A stretch of 45,562 nucleotides of DNA from a bacterium (GTDB taxonomy: Bacteria; Bacillota_I; Bacilli_A; Izemoplasmatales; Hujiaoplasmataceae). The translations under genes were made by a program, and so were the position numbers. Below the pieces are notes generated by a model that searched no databases, had not been told where the DNA came from, and saw only the letters and a list, made by a program, of their open reading frames with translations. Below, in pieces: positions 25,675 to 33,276 of the stretch; within the stretch, counting starts at the first letter, position 1; every line of letters starts with the position of its first letter. The stretch spans positions 1 through 45,562 of the forward strand of contig JAUXXX010000068.1 of the NCBI GenBank assembly GCA_030684695.1, given 5' to 3'.

Positions 25675-25698
25675 TTTGTGGTATAATAATATCACAAA
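25675..25698 (+). promoter_or_regulatory. Promoter embedded in a 24-bp near-palindrome (candidate operator)
   Basis: TTTGTG (25675-25680) and CACAAA (25693-25698) are exact reverse complements, and TAT (25682-25684) pairs with ATA (25689-25691). The arms match at 9 of 10 positions around AATA. The -10 box TATAAT (25682-25687), preceded by TG one base earlier, lies inside. A bound dimer would block transcription of the esterase cassette. A weaker ACAAA/TTTGT repeat is at 25643-25654. Confidence 0.65.
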
Positions 25699-25717
25699 AC
25701 ACTACAAGGAGTAATTT

Positions 25718-26665
25718 ATGCTTGACGTACGCTTTAATCGAAAAACCATTCGGGGTAGTTTAGCAAGACAACTACTCAAAATGGGCCAACAATTATCGTT
25801 TATAAAAAAGCACGGTCCTGTGGATTTTGGAAGAATTTATACCACAAAATTAAGTGTCGATTTCGTATTTCCAAAGAAATTTATGAATGAGTGGATTACT
25901 TACAAAACAGCTCGAATGGAACGGATTTCTTTACGAAGTGGAAAATCACCCAACATCATTTTGCAGTTTCATGGGGGAGCCTATGTTTCTGGGTATAGTG
26001 ATGTCTATCGCAGAAGTGCTATCAAATATTTTAACATCTCCTGTGGGACAGATGTTATTAGTTTAGACTATCGTTTGGCTCCAAAATATCCATATCCCGC
26101 AGCATTAGAAGATGCTGTTGCGGCATACGAATATTTGCTAGTGGAAGGATATCAAGCCGACCAAATCATGATAGTGGGGGACTCAGCAGGTGGTGGACTG
26201 GCGTTGGCACTAGGTCTATATTTGCGCGATCATGAGATAGCACTTCCACGCGCGATTATTACCATGTCTGCTTGGACTGATCTCGCGCAAGAAGGAGAAT
26301 CATACTTGCGTAATCGACACCTTGATCCATTACTTGGAGAAGGAACACAGCCACTTGATATTTTGGCGTATGCAGGAAGCAAGGAAATGATTAAACATCC
26401 ATATATTTCACCAGCATATGGAAATTACGAGGATTTTACCACACTGATGATGCATGTAGGAACAGATGAAGTGCTTGAATCCGATACCATAACAGTGGCG
26501 AAAAAGGCAGCGAATGCAGGGAACCAAGTCTCAGTAACCATGTATCGCGGGATGTTTCACGTTTTTCAATTGGCTTTTGATTTAATTCCTGAAGCAAAAA
26601 AATCTTGGAATCATATTCGTGATTTTATTCAATACGAATTTGGGTGCGCAAGAATTAAAAAATAG
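25718..26665 (+). CDS. Alpha/beta hydrolase of the hormone-sensitive-lipase type
   Basis: The 315-residue esterase/lipase-like protein has the oxyanion motif HGGA (85-88), DYRLAPKYPYPAALED, nucleophile S156 in GDSAGGG, acid probably D250 in HVGTDEVL, and H281 in GMFHVF. It has no signal peptide. ATG 25718 follows AAGGAGTAATTT. It is the first of three genes with a condensation/acetyltransferase-like protein and a zinc-ribbon membrane protein, a grouping I recall from clostridia without an assigned function. It probably hydrolyses or transfers an acyl ester; the substrate is unknown. Confidence 0.9.
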   Translation: MLDVRFNRKTIRGSLARQLLKMGQQLSFIKKHGPVDFGRIYTTKLSVDFVFPKKFMNEWITYKTARMERISLRSGKSPNIILQFHGGAYVSGYSDVYRRSAIKYFNISCGTDVISLDYRLAPKYPYPAALEDAVAAYEYLLVEGYQADQIMIVGDSAGGGLALALGLYLRDHEIALPRAIITMSAWTDLAQEGESYLRNRHLDPLLGEGTQPLDILAYAGSKEMIKHPYISPAYGNYEDFTTLMMHVGTDEVLESDTITVAKKAANAGNQVSVTMYRGMFHVFQLAFDLIPEAKKSWNHIRDFIQYEFGCARIKK

Positions 26666-26685
26666 TTTCACTGAGGAGTCACGGT

Positions 26686-27984
26686 ATGGCAAAACATAAA
26701 ACATACGCCGATTGGTTTAAACTAGACAATGCGGCGAAGATATTTCCTGTAGTTTCAAATCGAAAAGAAACCAACACGTTTCGCGTTCAAGTGGAGTTAA
26801 AAGAAGTAGTTGATGTGTCTGTTCTACAATTAGCCACGGATGCGATTTTAGAAAGATTCCCCATGTTTAAAGTCCGCTTAAAAAGCGGGCTCTTTTGGTA
26901 TTATCTCGATTATAACGAACGCCCTTTAAAAGTATTGCCATTACCACTTCGTGTTTGTGGGAGTTTATCCCCTAAGGAAAACAATGGGTATATGCTTCAA
27001 ATCTATCATCGGGGGCCATTGATCGCCATTGAAGTATTTCACTCCCTAGCAGATGCTGGTGGAGCGTTTATGTTGTTAAAGTCGCTTCTCTATGAATACT
27101 TTGTTCAAAAAGGGTATAAAGTCACTCCAGATAACATGATTATTACCAAGGATTCCTTGCCAACATTGTCTGAGTATGAAGATTCTCAACAAACATACTA
27201 CAACCCTAAAAATACCAAACATATACCAGAAGAAAAAGCATATTTGATCAAAGGGACGCCCATTAGCGACAATTTTGTTGGTCTAATTTCAGGAACTATC
27301 TCGACAAAAGCAATATCTGATATAGCAAAAAAGAATCAAGCAACGATCACTGAATATTTGGTTGCTCATCTGATGGATGTGTTATATCGAACTCAAATTC
27401 AGCACAAGGAACACTTAAAACAGCACAAAAAACCAATGAAAATCTTCATACCAGTCAATCTTCGGAAACACTTTCCGTCAAAGACATTGCGTAATTTCTC
27501 CATCTTCCTAAAAACGGATATGGTCATGGACCGTTCCGATATTACATTTGAAGAGATGTTAGCACATACTAAAGATTGTTTTAAACGTGGACTTGATAAA
27601 CAAGAGTTGAACCGTAAAATGAGTGAAAATGTCTCGTTTGAACGCAATATTTTTCTACGTTTAGCCCCATTATTTTTAAAACGCTTAGCGATGAAAATCG
27701 GTTATTCGTTTTTAGGGATGAGTTTAAATACGATGAGTTTTTCCAATGTAGGTAAGATTGATTTTCCAAAATCCATGGAACCATATATTGATAATGTATC
27801 CGCCGCAGTATACTCAGGTAAGAACAATACCATCAACTGTGCTCTTTGCTCGTTTCAAGATAAATTCAAAATTACATTTACTCGATCCATTGTGGAAACG
27901 ACTGTAGAACGTGAATTTTTCCGTATTTTCACTTCTATGGGCATTCCCGTAGAAGTCGAAAGTAACTTTGTGGAGGAATATTAA
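26686..27984 (+). CDS. Condensation/alcohol-acetyltransferase-like protein
   Basis: The 432-residue protein resembles the chloramphenicol-acetyltransferase-like fold of alcohol acetyltransferases and NRPS condensation domains. H119 and D123 lie in HSLADAGG, an HxxxDxG version of the HHxxxDG active-site motif. A bridging segment (SFSNVGKID, about 350) follows in the second half. There are no carrier-protein or NRPS genes nearby, so a stand-alone acyltransferase is likely. It sits 20 bp after the esterase gene and 1 bp before the zinc-ribbon gene start. Donor and acceptor are unknown. Possible roles are acyl-ester synthesis or lipid/surface modification; this is inference from the neighbours. 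Confidence 0.72.
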   Translation: MAKHKTYADWFKLDNAAKIFPVVSNRKETNTFRVQVELKEVVDVSVLQLATDAILERFPMFKVRLKSGLFWYYLDYNERPLKVLPLPLRVCGSLSPKENNGYMLQIYHRGPLIAIEVFHSLADAGGAFMLLKSLLYEYFVQKGYKVTPDNMIITKDSLPTLSEYEDSQQTYYNPKNTKHIPEEKAYLIKGTPISDNFVGLISGTISTKAISDIAKKNQATITEYLVAHLMDVLYRTQIQHKEHLKQHKKPMKIFIPVNLRKHFPSKTLRNFSIFLKTDMVMDRSDITFEEMLAHTKDCFKRGLDKQELNRKMSENVSFERNIFLRLAPLFLKRLAMKIGYSFLGMSLNTMSFSNVGKIDFPKSMEPYIDNVSAAVYSGKNNTINCALCSFQDKFKITFTRSIVETTVEREFFRIFTSMGIPVEVESNFVEEY

Positions 27985-27985
27985 A

Positions 27986-28678
27986 ATGAAACATTGCGAT
28001 CAATGCCACGTCGATGTGAAATCTCATCGTAAATATTGTCCATTATGCCATCAGTTATTGACAGGAGAAGTCGAAGATTTTATTCCAGAAGTATATCCCA
28101 AGTTTTTTCCTCTACGAAGACCCTTGTTACCATTTACTAAAAAGGTGTTGCGTGTCACAACGATTGTAGCGATTTTTTTGTTAATGATCATCAATGCAAT
28201 CAATTTTGATGGTAAGTTGTGGTCCATTATTCCGATTGGAGCGATTTTATACTTTTGGGTCTTGGTTCGTTATGGGTTGTTAACCAATCAAAACGTTCCA
28301 TTTCGAATTGCGTTTTTAACAACAATTTTAATCGTTTTACTGGTTATTTATGACACCAATACCATTGACTACTCCCAAAATACTACATCCGTAAGCTGGG
28401 CACTTAATTACGTGACTCCTCTTGGACTACTAGTTGCTAGTGTGGCGATTAGTTTTATCATTTGGTTAAAACGGATTAATTACCGTGATTATTTGTTTTA
28501 TTTGGTCACAATCTTGGTGTTTTCCTTTGTTCCACTTGTATTATTCTTTCTAGATGTAATCCAAGTAGCTTGGCCGAGTATTACTACATTTTCTGTCGCG
28601 ATTTTAATTTTAGCGATCATTGTTTTCTTTTTTCCTAAACACATCAAAGACGAAATTAAGAAACGTTTTCATCTATAA
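27986..28678 (+). CDS. Zinc-ribbon membrane protein (DUF6320-like)
   Basis: The 230-residue protein starts with a compact zinc ribbon: C4, C7, C18 and C21 (CDQC and CPLC). About six hydrophobic segments follow (residues 55-225). Its place directly after an alcohol-acetyltransferase-like gene matches the DUF6320 family as I remember it; the family name is from memory, not from a search. ATG 27986 lies 8 nt after TGGAGGA (27971-27977); the in-frame TTG at 27968 precedes that site and is rejected. Function is unknown. It could anchor or regulate the acyltransferase at the membrane. Confidence 0.75.
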   Translation: MKHCDQCHVDVKSHRKYCPLCHQLLTGEVEDFIPEVYPKFFPLRRPLLPFTKKVLRVTTIVAIFLLMIINAINFDGKLWSIIPIGAILYFWVLVRYGLLTNQNVPFRIAFLTTILIVLLVIYDTNTIDYSQNTTSVSWALNYVTPLGLLVASVAISFIIWLKRINYRDYLFYLVTILVFSFVPLVLFFLDVIQVAWPSITTFSVAILILAIIVFFFPKHIKDEIKKRFHL

Positions 28679-28702
28679 AAGACTCATACTCCACTGTGTT
28701 GA

Positions 28703-28730
28703 TTGACAAAGTTTGTGAACTGTGTATAAT
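28703..28730 (+). promoter_or_regulatory. Promoter of the ktrA-like gene
   Basis: TTGACA (28703-28708, perfect -35) and TATAAT (28725-28730, perfect -10) are 16 bp apart. ACAAAGTTTGT (28706-28716), a palindrome with one central base, overlaps the -35 box. Confidence 0.85.
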
Positions 28731-28767
28731 GTATAGAGTAGATTTTTGTTAGAAAGAAGGGAATCCA

Positions 28768-29433
28768 TTGACGAAAAAAACATTTGCAGTCATCGGTGTT
28801 GGACGGTTTGGATATGCACTCATTGAAGAGTTGGCAGAACTAGATGCGGATATCTTAGTGATTGATCGAAACTATGATAAAATTGAAAAAGTGGCGAAAA
28901 TGGTCACCAATGCAGTTTGTTTGGATTCAACCGACATTGATGCATTAAAAGAAATCGGAATTACTTCCTATGACACGGTTGTTGTCGCAACGGGTGTCAA
29001 TGTAGACAACTCGATTCTAACGACACTAATTCTAAAAGATTTAGGTGTAGAAGATGTCTATGTGAAAGTACAAAGTGAGTATCACTCGAAAGTACTTAGC
29101 AAATTAGGTGTGGGTCACGATCATCTTATTTGGCCGGAGCAAGCCATGGGAAAACGTTTGGCAAAGATGCTTGTTTCTGGAGACATCATGGAGTATTTAG
29201 AACTTGATCCGGAATTTAGTTTTGTTTCGATGCAGGCTACCAAGCGCTTGATTGGAAAACATTTGCTAGAACTTGATATCAGAGCCCGCTTTTTTGTAAA
29301 TATCGTCGCATTAAGACGAAATGACCGGATCATTATCCCGTCATCTACTACCTTGTTTGAACAAAATGATGAAGTGTTGTTTGTTGGAAGTAACGACAAC
29401 ATTACTAAGTTCGCTGCTTGGCTCAATAAATAA
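28768..29433 (+). CDS. ktrA: Potassium uptake regulatory subunit, KtrA/TrkA (RCK) family
   Basis: The 221-residue cytoplasmic gating subunit has an RCK_N Rossmann domain (VIGVGRFGYALIEEL, then acidic VIDRN) that binds ATP/ADP or NAD. An RCK_C domain follows from about residue 140. TTG 28768 is the start, with AGAAGGGA upstream. It has its own consensus promoter and converges with the KtrB-like channel gene, so the two subunits are made from separate transcripts. KtrA or TrkA naming depends on the partner; length favours KtrA. Confidence 0.92.
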   Translation: MTKKTFAVIGVGRFGYALIEELAELDADILVIDRNYDKIEKVAKMVTNAVCLDSTDIDALKEIGITSYDTVVVATGVNVDNSILTTLILKDLGVEDVYVKVQSEYHSKVLSKLGVGHDHLIWPEQAMGKRLAKMLVSGDIMEYLELDPEFSFVSMQATKRLIGKHLLELDIRARFFVNIVALRRNDRIIIPSSTTLFEQNDEVLFVGSNDNITKFAAWLNK

Positions 29434-29435
29434 AA

Positions 29436-29473
29436 ACAACCTCCAATCCAGATAAACTGGGTTGGAGGTTTTC
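29436..29473. terminator. Bidirectional terminator between ktrA and ktrB
   Basis: AACCTCCAA (29438-29446) pairs with TTGGAGGTT (29462-29470), with an inner CCA/TGG helix. T residues lie on both outer sides. Confidence 0.8.
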
Positions 29474-29481
29474 ATATAAGA

Positions 29482-30804
29482 CTAACCGACAATGATTCGT
29501 TCTGTAGCGTATTCGACATTGGACGCATTGGGGTGACCCCAGTTTTTATTAAGAATTCCAAAGATGGTGATGGGTCCCAAACGACCAATAAACATGATAA
29601 TCGTTAGGACAATCTTCGATGCGGGTAACAAATGAGGAGTGGCTCCTAAAGACAATCCAACGGTAGCAAATGCAGACACCGTTTCAAACAATAGATTTTG
29701 ATAAGACATATCAAATAATGGGTTATCCGCTTCAATGCGAGAAACAAACAAGAACGCCACAAACACAGAAGCAGCAGCGAGTATTGTAATGGTAAAAGCT
29801 TTTACACGTGATACTTCATCAATTTTTCTATTTTTAACAACGGGAGTCTTTCCTTGTAAAAAGCAAGTAATCGATTTAAATATTGTATAAAAAGTCGTTG
29901 TTTTAATCCCCCCACCAGTAGAGTTTGGTGAGGCACCAATAAACATTAATGCCATCATAAATGTTAAGGTAGAACGATGTAGTATGGTGATGTCAACGGT
30001 AGAAAAACCTGCTGTTCTAGTGGTGACGCTTTGAAATAAAGCCTCTAACCATGAAACTGAACTATAATCCGATAACTTGATGAACAAAGCACCGATGATG
30101 ATTAACGCTGCACTGGTCTTGATAACGATATGAGAGAAGAGATTTAAGTGTTTCCAACTCCGTTTTTTATAAATATCTTGTAGGACAATAAATCCAAGTC
30201 CACCTAAGATAATCATGACCATGGTTGAAAGATTGAACAAAATATTAGTAGAATAAACTTGAATCGATGTAGCGCCTAAGATATCAAATCCTGCATTGTT
30301 AAATGAAGAAATGGAATGAAACACACTGTGTCCGAGTGCGCTCCAAAAAGAGTAATCTTGAATAAAAACTATAAAATTAAAGGCAATACCGACAGACTGA
30401 ATTAACAGAGTGGTAAGCACAATGGCTTTGATTAATCGCACCAATCCCCCCATGGAAGACTGATTTAGGGCTTCTTTAATAATGTATCGTTCGGTGACAC
30501 CAATTTTGATTCCAAAAATGACGAGCACATAGATGGCAATTGTAACAATGCCAAGTCCTCCGACTTGGATTAAGAAGCCTAATACAAATTTACCAAACAA
30601 GGTCAGTGTCGCTGCTAGGTTCGCTACAGGAGATAAACCTGTAACACACACTGCTGAAGTAGACAAGAATAAGGCATCAACGAAGGAAAAATTAGCACCC
30701 TCCACTGTAGAAAATGGCAGTAAAAACAAGATGGTGCCGATGACAATCATCGCAAGGAAACTGAGTAATACAATAATTAATGGCGAAATATGTTGGTGTT
30801 TCAT
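29482..30804 (-). CDS. ktrB: Potassium channel subunit, KtrB/TrkH family
   Basis: The 440-residue membrane protein contains four pore repeats with filter Gly: CVTGLSPV (G56), FNNAGFD, TRTAGFST and FATVGLSLG. This is the KtrB/TrkH signature. It carries K+ (usually coupled to Na+ in KtrB) across the membrane, gated by the convergent KtrA-like protein. I prefer the ATG at 30804 (minus strand), preceded by GGGGAAATG. The 13 extra codons upstream lack homology-like features and would start with TTG. Confidence 0.93.
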   Translation of the reverse strand: MKHQHISPLIIVLLSFLAMIVIGTILFLLPFSTVEGANFSFVDALFLSTSAVCVTGLSPVANLAATLTLFGKFVLGFLIQVGGLGIVTIAIYVLVIFGIKIGVTERYIIKEALNQSSMGGLVRLIKAIVLTTLLIQSVGIAFNFIVFIQDYSFWSALGHSVFHSISSFNNAGFDILGATSIQVYSTNILFNLSTMVMIILGGLGFIVLQDIYKKRSWKHLNLFSHIVIKTSAALIIIGALFIKLSDYSSVSWLEALFQSVTTRTAGFSTVDITILHRSTLTFMMALMFIGASPNSTGGGIKTTTFYTIFKSITCFLQGKTPVVKNRKIDEVSRVKAFTITILAAASVFVAFLFVSRIEADNPLFDMSYQNLLFETVSAFATVGLSLGATPHLLPASKIVLTIIMFIGRLGPITIFGILNKNWGHPNASNVEYATERIIVG

Positions 30805-30860
30805 ATCATTTCCCCGATGTTTCAGGTACTCCCTTCTATGCAAGTTTTACACGTTGCTAT

Positions 30861-30889
30861 ATTATACTACTTTTCTAAAAAATGTGCAA
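30861..30889 (-). promoter_or_regulatory. Promoter of ktrB
   Basis: On the minus strand TTGCAC (30884-30889) and TATAAT (30861-30866) are spaced by 17 bp. Confidence 0.6.
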
Positions 30890-30910
30890 ATACGTTTATT
30901 CTTAGCTGTT

Positions 30911-30945
30911 TTTTTAAAAAAAACCATCGCTATGAATGGTTTTTA
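30911..30945 (-). terminator. Terminator after the RluA-family gene
   Basis: ACCAT (30923-30927) pairs with ATGGT (30936-30940), extended by A/T pairs. On the minus strand the stem is followed by a long T run. Confidence 0.78.
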
Positions 30946-30948
30946 CCA

Positions 30949-31656
30949 TTATTTCTTTTCAAGAAGTGTTTCATAAAATGGATGTGGTCGTTCAAAAACT
31001 CGAAGATGTAAATCATGAAATGGATGAGCAAACTCTGGGAAGTTAAATACAAGTTTGGTCATCGATAACGCTTGAGATTTTAAACCCAGTTGTTTGTTTT
31101 TTACGATATTTCCATACAAGGGATCTCCAGCCAATGGATGTCCAATCGACGCAAAATGAGCCCTGATTTGATGAGTTCTTCCAGTCAGAAGCAACACTTC
31201 AATCCAAGAGAGTCCATTGGCTTCTTTTAATACTTTATAGCCAGTTTGAATGATTTGGGTATTGGGAAGTTCCGTTGGACTAATACGAACGACAGCAGAC
31301 TGCTCGTCTTTTAATAAATAACCGGTTAATAAATCCTCCGATTTTGGTAAATATCCAACGACAACACATTGATAATACTTTTTGATGTTGTCTTCTTCAT
31401 TGGCCATTTGTAATAGATGCTGAATGGCTTTATTTTTAGAGATTAAGACAATGCCATCGGTATTAAAATCCAAGCGTGTTACCACTTGAATATCGACGTG
31501 TGCAAGCTTCGGACGCAAACTTCGTAGCGTTGTTAATAGATCTGGTTCCTTGAGCTTTTTATCGGGATGTGACAATAATCCAAACGGTTTATAGACCACC
31601 AATAGACGGTCGTCTTCGTATAAAATTGGGATGGTTTTACTGGAAATAGACGACAT
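30949..31656 (-). CDS. RluA-family pseudouridine synthase
   Basis: The 235-residue enzyme converts uridine to pseudouridine in rRNA or tRNA. The catalytic block is TRLDFNTDGIVLI (the family norm is HRLDxxTSG), with the catalytic Asp intact but Ser replaced by Asp. LLTGRTHQIRAHF and HPLAGDPLYG complete the site. There is no N-terminal S4 domain. A good AAGGAG precedes the minus-strand ATG. The exact uridine target cannot be assigned. Confidence 0.9.
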   Translation of the reverse strand: MSSISSKTIPILYEDDRLLVVYKPFGLLSHPDKKLKEPDLLTTLRSLRPKLAHVDIQVVTRLDFNTDGIVLISKNKAIQHLLQMANEEDNIKKYYQCVVVGYLPKSEDLLTGYLLKDEQSAVVRISPTELPNTQIIQTGYKVLKEANGLSWIEVLLLTGRTHQIRAHFASIGHPLAGDPLYGNIVKNKQLGLKSQALSMTKLVFNFPEFAHPFHDLHLRVFERPHPFYETLLEKK

Positions 31657-31704
31657 AGTGGAACTCCTTTTTGAACACTCAACTTGATGAATGAACGATA
31701 TTGT

Positions 31705-31733
31705 ATTATACCAAACAATTGCTCATAATTCAA
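31705..31733 (-). promoter_or_regulatory. Promoter of the RluA-family gene
   Basis: On the minus strand TTGAAT (31728-31733) and TATAAT (31705-31710) have a 17-bp spacer. Confidence 0.7.
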
Positions 31734-31798
31734 GTTTGGTCGATAATGATAAAAAAGTAAAGACTTCCATAAAAAAGATTTCGAGGAGTGAACTGATG

Positions 31799-31807
31799 TG
31801 ATATAAT
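31799..31807 (+). promoter_or_regulatory. Extended -10 promoter of the guanylate-kinase-like gene
   Basis: TGATATAAT, perfect extended -10, 24 bp before ATG 31832; GGGGGGATGAC is the ribosome binding site. Confidence 0.65.
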
Positions 31808-31831
31808 AGGTTCAAAGTTAGGGGGGATGAC

Positions 31832-32407
31832 ATGTTAATTTTACTAGGACCTAGCGCGTCTGGAAAAACAGAATCGGCGAAAATCATGATTAACCGTTAT
31901 CCAATCTCTCGGGTTGTTACGTGTACCACAAGACCGATGCGCATCAATGAAATTGACGGTTTTGACTATCAATTTTTAACGGAAGAAAAGTTTTTTGCTT
32001 ATAAAAAAAACCGATATTTTGTTGAAACTGCCCAATATAATGGGTATTGGTATGGTACTCCAATCAAAGAAGTACGTGATGACAAACTCATTATTTTAGA
32101 ACCACAAGGATTGAAGTCATTTTTATCTGTTCAATCCGATTCGATTGTGGCTATCTATTTACAAACCACCGAGCAAACACGGATCCAACGGATGCGTCAA
32201 CGCAAAGACAGTGAATCAAACATTAAGAAACGGATTGAATCGGATCGGGTTTTGTTTGATATGAACCGGATAGAAGGTCTTGATTTAATCATTGAAACAT
32301 CCAATCTTTCGTTATCTGATTTGGCAGATTTGGTCTATGAAAATTATCAACGATTGCTTTCAATTAAAAAGCATCGATTTGTTCAATTATCTATATTTGG
32401 AGAGTAG
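31832..32407 (+). CDS. Guanylate-kinase-like protein
   Basis: The 191-residue protein has a P-loop GPSASGKT (6-13), then VVTCTTRPMRINEIDGFDY, a guanylate-kinase GMP-binding block. YGTPIKEV and IYLQTTEQTRIQRMRQR (lid) follow. These order as in guanylate kinase, but some positions differ from typical Gmk (EIDGFDYQF against the usual GxxDGxDYxF) and a second kinase may exist elsewhere in the genome. It may be the housekeeping Gmk or a diverged paralogue. It is followed 3 bp later by an acetyltransferase gene. Confidence 0.78.
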   Translation: MLILLGPSASGKTESAKIMINRYPISRVVTCTTRPMRINEIDGFDYQFLTEEKFFAYKKNRYFVETAQYNGYWYGTPIKEVRDDKLIILEPQGLKSFLSVQSDSIVAIYLQTTEQTRIQRMRQRKDSESNIKKRIESDRVLFDMNRIEGLDLIIETSNLSLSDLADLVYENYQRLLSIKKHRFVQLSIFGE

Positions 32408-32409
32408 AC

Positions 32410-32886
32410 ATGAGTAATCTTACAGGAATCATTCGTCCACTTCAAGAAAATGAATGTGGGTTATTGCTTGATTTTATCAAAGGAATCGCAGAGTACGAAC
32501 ATTTGCTTCATCAAGTCGTCGCGACAGAAGAAACTTTATTTCAGTCCATTTTTGTTCAAAAAAACGCACAAGTCGTTGTGATGTGGGAACAACAAGTCGC
32601 AGTGGGATTTGCGTTGTATTTTTATAATTTTTCGACATTTATAGGCCGAAAAGGACTCTATTTAGAAGATTTATATGTGCTTCCTAAATACCGAAAAAAA
32701 GGGTATGGGAAACAATTGTTTTTGCATCTTGTTTCCATCGCTAAGCGCGAAAACTGTGGACGTATGGAATGGTCTGTTCTTGATTGGAATCAAGATGCTA
32801 TTGGGTTTTACCATTCGTTAGGCGCAAAAGCCATGGATGGATGGACAGTATTTCGTCTCACAGAAGACGCATTAAAGGGTTTGTAA
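32410..32886 (+). CDS. GNAT-family N-acetyltransferase
   Basis: The 158-residue protein has the acetyl-CoA block LEDLYVLPKYRKKGYGKQL, with the usual V-x-x-x-x-R/K-x-x-G-x-G/A pattern. A C-terminal WNQDAIGFYHSLGAK follows, as in spermidine/diamine acetyltransferases. Substrate is therefore possibly a polyamine or small amine, but this rests on general resemblance. RBS GGAGAG lies at the end of the kinase gene and the two form an operon. Confidence 0.85.
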   Translation: MSNLTGIIRPLQENECGLLLDFIKGIAEYEHLLHQVVATEETLFQSIFVQKNAQVVVMWEQQVAVGFALYFYNFSTFIGRKGLYLEDLYVLPKYRKKGYGKQLFLHLVSIAKRENCGRMEWSVLDWNQDAIGFYHSLGAKAMDGWTVFRLTEDALKGL

Positions 32887-32915
32887 GCAAATTGTTAGAT
32901 TTCCCGTCATCGATT

Positions 32916-32924
32916 TGTTACAAT
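32916..32924 (+). promoter_or_regulatory. Extended -10 promoter of trxA
   Basis: TGTTACAAT matches the extended -10 pattern, 39 bp before ATG 32964. The -35 region is weak. Confidence 0.55.
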
Positions 32925-32963
32925 AGATTTGGAAATGTTAATTTCATAGGAGGACTTAAATTT

Positions 32964-33275
32964 ATGCCAATTGCACTTACGAACGCGAACTTTAAAAAAG
33001 AAGTATTAGAATCTCCCATCCCGGTCATTGTTGACTTTTGGGCCCCATGGTGCCGCCCATGTCAAATGCTTGGACCCATCATCGAACAAATCTCGAATGA
33101 ATTAGAAGGCACTGTCAAAGTAGGTAAAATCAATGTGGATGAAGAAGGCTTTTTAGCCAACGAATATCGCATTTCTTCCATCCCAACCGTCATGGTTTTT
33201 AAGAATGGAAAGCCCGCTGGTCAAGTAGTTGGATTGTTACGCAAAGAAGATTTGCTTAAACGCTTAGGCTTATAA
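32964..33275 (+). CDS. trxA: Thioredoxin with a CRPC active site
   Basis: The 103-residue thioredoxin fold has WAPWCRPC; redox cysteines are C30 and C33, and the cis-Pro loop is SSIPTVMVF. The dipeptide between the cysteines is Arg-Pro instead of Gly-Pro of ordinary thioredoxin, a change expected to alter redox potential or partner choice. ATG 32964 follows TAGGAGGA (32947-32954). A longer frame that begins upstream within the acetyltransferase gene is rejected. A reductase-like flavoprotein starts 1 bp after the stop. Confidence 0.95.
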   Translation: MPIALTNANFKKEVLESPIPVIVDFWAPWCRPCQMLGPIIEQISNELEGTVKVGKINVDEEGFLANEYRISSIPTVMVFKNGKPAGQVVGLLRKEDLLKRLGL

Positions 33276-33276
33276 G

